DNA from: Gammaproteobacteria bacterium
GTDB taxonomy: Bacteria > Pseudomonadota > Gammaproteobacteria > Chromatiales > Chromatiaceae
DNA length: 11,873 nt
Assembly (NCBI GenBank): GCA_013041975.1
Contig: JABDQZ010000344.1
Location: 1-11,873 of the forward strand
Reading direction: 5' to 3'
Shown piece by piece: positions 6,532 to 11,873 of this stretch; the stretch's first letter is position 1; each line of letters begins with the position of its first letter. Made by a program: the position numbers and the translations under genes. The notes under the pieces were generated by a model that saw only the letters and a program-made list of their open reading frames with translations, made no database searches and had not been told where the DNA came from.

Positions 6532-6564
6532 TCACTCAAAAGTGTAGCCCGGGTTATTTTCAAT

Positions 6565-6590
6565 CAGGCCGGCAGAACAGTGCCTGTTTT
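6565..6590 (+). terminator. Weak terminator candidate between convergent genes
   Basis: CAGGC (6565-6569) can pair with GCCTG (6582-6586) and is followed by TTTT; an alternative inner stem is GGCA/TGCC. The stem is only 5 bp with a 12-base loop, so termination is uncertain. It lies in the 57-bp gap between the methyltransferase stop and the LysR stop. Confidence 0.35.
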
Positions 6591-7518
6591 AGTCAGGCAA
6601 AGGGCTAGCTGATCCCTTATCCCAATACGGTTTGTCGCCAAAACGCGTAGTAAGAAACTGCGTTAATACCTTTACCCGCGCAGGGATAAGTCGCCCAGGC
6701 GGATAGAGTGCATAAATACCCAATACGGGTCTTTCAAAATTTTCCAGTATAGTTATGAGTTCACCTGTCCTTAAAAATTCACCGAGAATAAAGCTCGGAC
6801 CAGCAACGATACCAAGGCCCGATGCAGCCGACCTGGCCAAAGCCTCACCATTATTTGACCTGATCCTTAATTGAGGTTTCCCTTGTCGATCATTGCCGGC
6901 CTTGTCCTTATAGTGCCACTGATCAGCATAGCTGATATTGGCATATTGCAAACCGATATGTTGCTCTAGCTCTTCAGGAGTCTCAGGGCAACCAAATTCT
7001 TCCAGGTAAGCTTTACTGGCACAGGTAATACTGCGTGAACTGCCAATGCGCTTGGCAACCAGTGTGGAATCTTCCAGTGGCCCGATCCTGACTGCCATAT
7101 CAAAACCGTCTTCAACCAGGTTTATGTTTCGATCATTGAGATCCAGTTCCAGTTCAATAGCCGGATGCTGAATTAGAAACTGATTAATCGTCTCGGATAG
7201 ATGCAGTAGGCCGAATGAAAGAGGAGCAGCCAGCTTTAACCGCCCTCTGACGTCCATACTTTTGTGCGTCGTTTCCAGTTCTGCATCTTCCAGATCTGAC
7301 AGGATTTGCACGGCCCGCTGATAAAACTGCCGTCCCTCGTCTGTCAGCGAAAGCCGTCGTGTGGTGCGATGTAATAATCGACATTGCAAGGACTGTTCGA
7401 ATTGACTGACACGTCGACTGATAACAGATTTTGTAATACCCAGACGTTCCGCGGCAGACTGAAAACTGCCCGTTTCGATCACGGCTGTAAACGCCTTAAG
7501 TGCAGCAAACTTATCCAT
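6589..7518 (-). CDS. LysR-family transcriptional regulator (CrgA-like)
   Basis: A 309-residue LysR-type regulator of usual length. The winged helix-turn-helix is at about 4-62 (AFTAVIETGSFQSAAERLG, then SVISRRVSQFE, then LLHRTTRRLSLTDEG). The RTTR-x-LSLTDEG segment is typical of the CrgA/PA-type subgroup. The inducer-binding domain covers about 92-295 (RGRLKLAAPLSFG onward). The gene diverges from the pirin gene with 102 bp between the start codons, the classic LysR-and-target layout. It therefore probably controls pirin and itself. A T-N11-A box sits just upstream of its ATG. The inducer is unknown. Confidence 0.9.
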   Translation of the reverse strand: MDKFAALKAFTAVIETGSFQSAAERLGITKSVISRRVSQFEQSLQCRLLHRTTRRLSLTDEGRQFYQRAVQILSDLEDAELETTHKSMDVRGRLKLAAPLSFGLLHLSETINQFLIQHPAIELELDLNDRNINLVEDGFDMAVRIGPLEDSTLVAKRIGSSRSITCASKAYLEEFGCPETPEELEQHIGLQYANISYADQWHYKDKAGNDRQGKPQLRIRSNNGEALARSAASGLGIVAGPSFILGEFLRTGELITILENFERPVLGIYALYPPGRLIPARVKVLTQFLTTRFGDKPYWDKGSASPLPD

Positions 7519-7519
7519 A

Positions 7520-7540
7520 TTGTTGTGATATTAGAAACAA
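7520..7540. promoter_or_regulatory. LysR-type T-N11-A box in the lysR-pirin intergenic region
   Basis: TTGTT (7520-7524) and AACAA (7536-7540) are exact inverted arms separated by 11 bases, the canonical LysR-type geometry. The box ends one base from the LysR start codon, so it would suit autorepression; pirin starts about 80 bp away on the other side. The region is AT-rich, so a chance dyad is possible. Confidence 0.5.
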
Positions 7541-7620
7541 ACAATTCTATTTATAACTATTTATCTTATTTAAAGCAATTATATACTGAATATATCACTA
7601 AACTTTTACGGAATACCATA

Positions 7621-8454
7621 ATGACAACGATCTCACAGATAATTAGAGGAATGCCCGCCACGGACGGTGCCGGTGTCGAATTAAGCCGGGTTATCGGACA
7701 ACCTGCATTACCAATGCTTGATCCGTTTTTACTACTGGATGTGTTTCGCTCGGATAAGCCGGATGATTATATTGCAGGTTTCCCTCCTCATCCGCATCGC
7801 GGATTTGAAACAGTCACTTATTTACTTGAAGGCCGTATGCGCCATAAAGATAATGCCGGACATGAAGGCGTTATAGAATCTGGGGGCATACAGTGGATGA
7901 CAGCAGGCAAGGGTATTGTCCATTCAGAAATGCCTGAACAGCAACATGGTCTGCTGGAAGGCTTTCAATTATGGGTCAATCTTCCCGCTAAGCACAAAAT
8001 GACAGAACCGACTTACCAGGAATTTTCAAGTGAACAGCTTCCAGTGGAAAGACGCGAAGGCAATGTTGAAGTCAGCGTTATCACGGGCACTACTTCAACA
8101 GGCACTCAGGGACCGGTGAACCAACCACTGACGGATCCATTGTATCTGGATGTCAAGTTACCCCGTGGCAGGACATTTGTGGAGCCCCTAAATCCTGAAT
8201 ACAACGCATTCATCTATATCATTAAGGGACCACTTACCGTAGGTGATAACGGCACCAGGCTCGATCGCGATCAACTCGCTGTTTTGAATCCTGGTGAAGA
8301 ACTCATCGTAAGCTCAATGGACCAGGATGTTCGTTTTATAATGATTGCCGGCAAGCCCTTAAATGAGCCTGTCGAACGTGGCGGCCCATTTGTAATGAAC
8401 AGTCGTGAAGAAATAGATCAGGCATTTGCTGATTACAGAGGAGGCAAATTTTGA
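7621..8454 (+). CDS. Pirin family protein (bicupin)
   Basis: A 277-residue cytosolic bicupin. The N-terminal cupin has the pirin metal site: PPHPHRGFETVTY gives H57 and H59, and GKGIVHSEMP gives H101 and E103. These match the Fe ligands known in human pirin (H56, H58, H101, E103). Residues 170-250 form the second cupin, without a metal set, as usual. Bacterial pirins such as YhhW act as quercetin dioxygenases in vitro or as redox or metabolic modulators; the role here is unknown. ATG 7621 is used because GGA at 7610-7612 lies 8 bases upstream and the protein then begins like other pirins; the open frame upstream has no pirin likeness. It is divergent from LysR, its probable regulator. Its stop is 7 nt from the convergent diguanylate cyclase stop, with no terminator between. 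Confidence 0.9.
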   Translation: MTTISQIIRGMPATDGAGVELSRVIGQPALPMLDPFLLLDVFRSDKPDDYIAGFPPHPHRGFETVTYLLEGRMRHKDNAGHEGVIESGGIQWMTAGKGIVHSEMPEQQHGLLEGFQLWVNLPAKHKMTEPTYQEFSSEQLPVERREGNVEVSVITGTTSTGTQGPVNQPLTDPLYLDVKLPRGRTFVEPLNPEYNAFIYIIKGPLTVGDNGTRLDRDQLAVLNPGEELIVSSMDQDVRFIMIAGKPLNEPVERGGPFVMNSREEIDQAFADYRGGKF

Positions 8455-8461
8455 ATCATCG

Positions 8462-9658
8462 TCAGATCAAACCGGATGCAATTGATGCCTTGTTTCGACC
8501 TGTCTCTTTTGATTGATATAAAGCGCCATCTGCTGCCTTTGGCAATGCCTCCTCATTCAGGTCAAAGCTTGGTTTTACCGCCGCTATACCAATACTGATC
8601 GTGACAAAGCTGGCAACTCCTGACTGTAAATGAGGAATTTTTCTCCCGCGAAGTTCAGCCTGCAACTTGTCTGCCACGACCTGGGCACCAGTAACATCGG
8701 TATCCGAAAGAATAATAGCGAACTCTTCACCGCCATAACGGGCAGCCACATCGCTTTTTCGATATGCTACCTGTTTGATAATATTGGCGACCTCTTTCAG
8801 ACACCAGTCTCCCTCCTGATGTCCATAAAAATCGTTATAGTTTTTAAAGTAGTCAATATCAATCAGCAATAGCGACATCGATTGTTTATTGCGCAAACTA
8901 CGTTGCCATATATGCGTCAACATATAGTCAAAACAACGCCTGTTTGAAAGACCAGTCAATCCATCCGTCAAGGATTGTGTTTGCAAGGTGACTTCAATAT
9001 TCGACATAAGGCGCGCCACCCATACCAGCACGACAAGTGAGCCGATCACGATAATTACCAGCAACGTATAACGATAGGCTACATTACTGGCATGTTGAAC
9101 TGACGAGGTCTGTGCCGATGCACTGATGTTTGATTGGATATCGCGCATGATTTTTAGAAAACCATCGACCACTTTTTCCTGGCGAGGAACAATTTCATGA
9201 ATAATCAGGTTTCTAGCCACAATATTAGCTTCATCGGTTTCTTCAAAACCCAGTTGTGACAACTCTTCCAGGCGGTTGATAATTTCCGGGTATAATTTGC
9301 TCTGACCCGCCAGAATATTTTTTTCATTTTCCTTGAGTGGAAGCTTTTCAAGTTCCTGATGCAGACGGGTAAACTCAACAGCCAGACTTTCAATGCGCTG
9401 ATAAATATCATCTCTAGCAAATATATCCTGCTCAGAAACCATTTCATGAGAAAGCCGGGTTCGGCTGCGTGCGACTTCAATCAGGTCTGCACTTAAACGC
9501 ATTTTTTTTGCTGCCATATCGGTAGAATCAATTAATACTCGCTGGGAATCCAGTTGAAAAGTATCGAGTAACCATAGAGCAGCAAACAATACTGACAGCA
9601 TCAGATAACCGATAAGTAAATATCGGGTGGAATCCCTTTTGATTTCCGGCCTAGACAT
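8462..9658 (-). CDS. Membrane diguanylate cyclase with periplasmic helical sensor
   Basis: A 398-residue inner-membrane protein. Transmembrane helix 1 is at about 12-32 and helix 2 at about 197-217. Between them is a roughly 160-residue periplasmic part rich in heptad-like Leu/Glu patterns, probably a four-helix-bundle sensor of the chemoreceptor type. The GGDEF domain (about 228-395) has LTDGLTGLSNRR, the metal region LLLIDIDYFK at 263-272, and the active loop GGEEF at 309-313. I-site R300-K-S-D303 lies five residues before GGEEF. It should be active and product-inhibited. The signal is unknown. It is 55 nt downstream of the REC-EAL gene in the same direction. ATG 9658 has no good ribosome site, but its product includes the full first helix. 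A 6-bp hairpin, TTCTCT/AGAGAA, lies in the gap at 9684-9701. Confidence 0.88.
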   Translation of the reverse strand: MSRPEIKRDSTRYLLIGYLMLSVLFAALWLLDTFQLDSQRVLIDSTDMAAKKMRLSADLIEVARSRTRLSHEMVSEQDIFARDDIYQRIESLAVEFTRLHQELEKLPLKENEKNILAGQSKLYPEIINRLEELSQLGFEETDEANIVARNLIIHEIVPRQEKVVDGFLKIMRDIQSNISASAQTSSVQHASNVAYRYTLLVIIVIGSLVVLVWVARLMSNIEVTLQTQSLTDGLTGLSNRRCFDYMLTHIWQRSLRNKQSMSLLLIDIDYFKNYNDFYGHQEGDWCLKEVANIIKQVAYRKSDVAARYGGEEFAIILSDTDVTGAQVVADKLQAELRGRKIPHLQSGVASFVTISIGIAAVKPSFDLNEEALPKAADGALYQSKETGRNKASIASGLI

Positions 9659-9683
9659 AAAGAGATTATCGGCTAATTTAACT

Positions 9684-9701
9684 TTCTCTTGAGCCAGAGA
9701 A
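9684..9701 (-). repeat. Hairpin in the REC-EAL/GGDEF intergenic gap
   Basis: TTCTCT (9684-9689) and AGAGAA (9696-9701) are exact complements around a 6-base loop. No T-run follows on the minus strand, so it is not a clear terminator; it may be an mRNA processing or stability element between the two genes. Confidence 0.3.
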
Positions 9702-9713
9702 TTTAAATCGAGC

Positions 9714-10961
9714 TTAGTGTGACGATTTATTCCAGTTTTCTACCCATTGCAGCACGGAATCAGCCGGTATGGGGTTTGAAAAGAGAGCCCCCTGAACATA
9801 GTCAGCACCCAGTTCCTTGAGCAACTCAAAATCCTGTTCAGTTTCTACGCCTTCTGAAACGATGGAGATGCCCATTTTCTTACCCATAGCGATACTCGAT
9901 TCGAGTATGGCCCGGGAAGAGTAGCTGTTGGCGGCCCCATCAACAAAAGCACGATCAATCTTGATTTCCGAGAAAGGTAGCCTATTTAGCTTTTCGATAG
10001 AAGAATAGCCCGTTCCAAAATCATCGATGGACAACCTGAAACCTTTCAGGTGCAGACGCGTAATCACATCCAGGGCTACAGCTTCCTGATTCATGATACA
10101 GGTTTCCGTAATTTCAATGGTGATATTCTCCGGAGATACTTTATAGTCGCTGCAAATAGCCAATAATGTATCCGGCAAGCTGATTCTTTCCAGAGAGTTC
10201 ATGGAAAAGTTTACTGCCACTGCAAACATAAAGCCCTGCCCATGCCATTGGGCAACCTGCTCAACAGACTTGATAAAAACCTGATCAGTCAGATCATTGA
10301 TCAACGCTGACTGCTCTGCAACAGGAATAAATAAATGTGGCCCCAGTATTTTTCCATCTTCAGCCCGCCACCTTGCCAATGCTTCAAAAGAAGGCACAGA
10401 CATAGTCTTAACAGCAACCTTGGGCTGAAAATATAATTCCGGATTTCCACGGGAAAGGCCCTGCTGGATTTCGTCTTCAGTTAAAGACTGATCTGCGGAA
10501 ACGAACGCAAGCTTATCGGCTGACAACTGCATTTTCCCAAACATTTGCCTGAGCTCAGTTCGGTCAAACGGCTTTTGCATGGCTCCGATAATATTCAGAT
10601 TATGGGCATTACCCAGCTGTACAACAGAGTTCAACAAACGTCTGTCTTCACCACTGATAATCATCAGCGCGCCACTGTATTCAATCTTGGACAGAAAACG
10701 CATGAAGGTAATACCATCGACATTTGGCATATTCAGGTCTGTCACCACCAGATCATAGGAATGCTGTTGCTGGACCATGTTACTCATTGCTGCCGCTGCC
10801 GAGCATTCAAACTGATAGTTATCTATACCCAGGTCAGTAAAATACATTTTGAACTGTTCCTGTACACGGTCATCATCATCAACGACCAGCACCTTTACTG
10901 CCTGCCAGTTTTCATCTGAAATACCTGCTATTACCTTTTCGGAACCCTCTGTATTACTCAT
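9714..10961 (-). CDS. Response regulator with EAL c-di-GMP phosphodiesterase output (REC-EAL)
   Basis: A 415-residue cytosolic protein laid out like RocR/PvrR. The receiver domain (about 22-145) has the acidic pocket VVDDDD at 26-31, phosphoacceptor D75 in VVTDLNMP, S103 and K130 in QKPF. The EAL domain (about 160-405) hydrolyses c-di-GMP to pGpG. Its catalytic set looks complete: E193 in EAL, N251, E283, D313 and D314 in DDFGTGYS, K334, E370 and Q390. The QGALF segment at 390-394 replaces the usual QGYLF. Phosphorylation by an unseen histidine kinase should tune activity. A TTG at 10970 could add three residues, but ATG 10961 is simpler; neither has a clear ribosome site. The diguanylate cyclase lies 55 nt downstream, making an opposed enzyme pair. 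Confidence 0.9.
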   Translation of the reverse strand: MSNTEGSEKVIAGISDENWQAVKVLVVDDDDRVQEQFKMYFTDLGIDNYQFECSAAAAMSNMVQQQHSYDLVVTDLNMPNVDGITFMRFLSKIEYSGALMIISGEDRRLLNSVVQLGNAHNLNIIGAMQKPFDRTELRQMFGKMQLSADKLAFVSADQSLTEDEIQQGLSRGNPELYFQPKVAVKTMSVPSFEALARWRAEDGKILGPHLFIPVAEQSALINDLTDQVFIKSVEQVAQWHGQGFMFAVAVNFSMNSLERISLPDTLLAICSDYKVSPENITIEITETCIMNQEAVALDVITRLHLKGFRLSIDDFGTGYSSIEKLNRLPFSEIKIDRAFVDGAANSYSSRAILESSIAMGKKMGISIVSEGVETEQDFELLKELGADYVQGALFSNPIPADSVLQWVENWNKSSH

Positions 10962-11140
10962 AGGTTGCAAGATACTCGCTCACTTTATCGACAACATGAT
11001 CATGGCTATAAATGATATCACTCTTTGCGTTGGCAATATCAATTAAAGCGCTTGTCTAGCTATATGAAATCAATCTGCTAATATCGATAAAAATAAAAAA
11101 TATATAAAAAATGACATTTAACAGGGAGACCAAACCTATC
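10962..11140. other. Divergent intergenic region of REC-EAL and autotransporter-barrel genes
   Basis: These 179 bp hold the promoters of both flanking genes, but none is certain. On the plus strand TGCTAATAT at 11076-11084 looks like an extended -10, without a matching -35. An A/T-rich run follows at about 11087-11111. GGGAG at 11124-11128 is the ribosome site for the barrel gene, 12 bases before its ATG. On the minus strand TTGATA and TTGCCA segments near 11029-11040 could be -35 elements. Confidence 0.35.
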
Positions 11141-11873
11141 ATGAATACTGATTTTTTCTTAAGAGCGTCTCTGGCAAGTGCTATGTTACTGGTGGGACTT
11201 GATGCCCTGGCAGCAGGAACAAAAGAAAACCCCTGCACGGAAGAAAACCTGAGCAACTGTTACGATGGCGTATCTGGAGCTGTCACCGGCTTTGATGCTG
11301 TTCGTGTTGCTATACCCAGTATCAAAACCCAGTTCTCCTCAAAAGATGAGGATGAGGCTGCATTTAATTATAGCACCAGCGGCCTGGCAGCGGGTTCCTT
11401 GACGGGCAACTATAATATCTGGGCCAACGCATCCTACAGTGAATTTGAAAGTACGTTCGTTATCGGATCATATGAAGCCGAACGGACAGGTTTGCTCGTT
11501 GGCGTTGACAGAATGATCGGCGCTAAAAGTGTACTTGGTGTCGCCTTCGGATATGAAGACCTGTCAACCACGACATTCTACAACGGTGGTAGCGATAGCG
11601 AGGATGGTTTTACCATCGCTCCATACTACGGGGTAGTGCTGACAGATAGTCTCACATTTGATATGTCATTGGGTTATTCATGGCTTGATCATAGCCAGAA
11701 CCGCCTTCGAGCTGATGGCAACAGGTTATTTGCCAGCTATGATGCCGACAGACTATTTGGATCCATTAATCTGAGTAATGCCTATGTCCATAATGAAATT
11801 CAAATGGAGGCTAATATTGGACTGACGCACGCGGAAGAAAATCATGTTTTATATACTGATATCGGGCCAAATG
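11141..11873 (+). CDS. Autotransporter-type outer-membrane beta-barrel protein (N-terminal part, cut by right window edge)
   Basis: The first 244 codons are present with no stop. The signal peptide ends ALA|AG after 24. A short region follows with two cysteines (32 and 40). From about 85 onward, alternating amphipathic strands appear: GLLVGVDRMIG, LGVAFGYEDLSTTTFYNGG, DGFTIAPYYGVVL, LTFDMSLGYSWLDHSQNR. This is typical of autotransporter beta-barrel domains (PF03797-like): strand, loop with NGG, strand, then short turn. There is no long passenger; only about 60 residues come between the signal peptide and the barrel, so it may be a barrel-only outer-membrane protein. It is divergent from the c-di-GMP phosphodiesterase. 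The ATG at 11111 gives a longer form, but it lacks a ribosome site and would put ten residues before the signal peptide. Confidence 0.72.
   Translation, partial: MNTDFFLRASLASAMLLVGLDALAAGTKENPCTEENLSNCYDGVSGAVTGFDAVRVAIPSIKTQFSSKDEDEAAFNYSTSGLAAGSLTGNYNIWANASYSEFESTFVIGSYEAERTGLLVGVDRMIGAKSVLGVAFGYEDLSTTTFYNGGSDSEDGFTIAPYYGVVLTDSLTFDMSLGYSWLDHSQNRLRADGNRLFASYDADRLFGSINLSNAYVHNEIQMEANIGLTHAEENHVLYTDIGPN

Noticed and set aside
6542..6558. GTAGCCCGGG segment resembling a dispersed REP-like repeat of gammaproteobacteria
   Set aside because: There is one short copy, with no clear inverted partner; likeness is too slight to call.
7384..7620. Long N-terminal extension of the pirin gene
   Set aside because: It overlaps the LysR coding sequence and regulatory region; pirin homology starts at ATG 7621.
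10545..10919. Plus-strand open frame opposite the REC-EAL gene
   Set aside because: It is a shadow of the receiver domain coding strand, without ribosome site or family likeness.
1..11873. CRISPR array, insertion sequence, tRNA or attachment site
   Set aside because: No spaced direct repeats, transposase, tRNA fold or terminal inverted repeats were seen.

Overview
The window looks like chromosomal DNA from a moderate-GC gammaproteobacterium. The pair yrfG/nudE sits divergently, as in many gammaproteobacteria, and the proteins match gammaproteobacterial families. A secreted Gly/Tyr/Asn-rich protein resembling the sulfur globule envelope proteins of sulfur oxidisers, and a SoxW-like tandem thioredoxin, point to a sulfur-oxidising relative. 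This lifestyle is inferred, because no core sulfur-oxidation enzyme is present here.

Left part (1-3114): the start of a GMP/IMP nucleotidase gene (yrfG, minus strand, cut by the left edge) faces away from nudE (Nudix ADP-sugar/NADH-type hydrolase). nudE is followed after 11 nt by an exported protein with two thioredoxin folds (CPYC and CHAC). Next is a cytosolic DUF484-GGDEF diguanylate cyclase behind its own likely promoter.

Middle part (3115-6531): an AT-rich leader with a good candidate promoter precedes the small sulfur-globule-like gene. That gene has strong highly-expressed-type codon bias. It is followed by a tandem palindrome and a textbook intrinsic terminator. Only 14 nt past the T-tract starts a tight three-gene run: an exported CE4 polysaccharide deacetylase, a Bax/GH73-type glucosaminidase with a Tyr/Pro/Gly-rich linker, and a class I SAM methyltransferase. 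The first two suggest periplasmic glycan or peptidoglycan remodelling. Their position behind the globule-like gene, and the compositional likeness of the Bax linker to that protein, are the most unusual context in the window.

Right part (6532-11873): a LysR regulator (minus) is divergent from a pirin-family gene (plus), with a T-N11-A box just upstream of the regulator. The pirin gene runs convergently into a membrane diguanylate cyclase lying downstream of a REC-EAL phosphodiesterase. These two form a minus-strand pair able to make and break c-di-GMP. Divergent from them, the N-terminal part of an autotransporter-type outer-membrane beta-barrel protein runs off the right edge.

Three c-di-GMP enzymes, an envelope-remodelling cluster and a surface barrel fit a theme of envelope and surface-lifestyle control. 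No mobile element, CRISPR array, tRNA or rRNA was seen.
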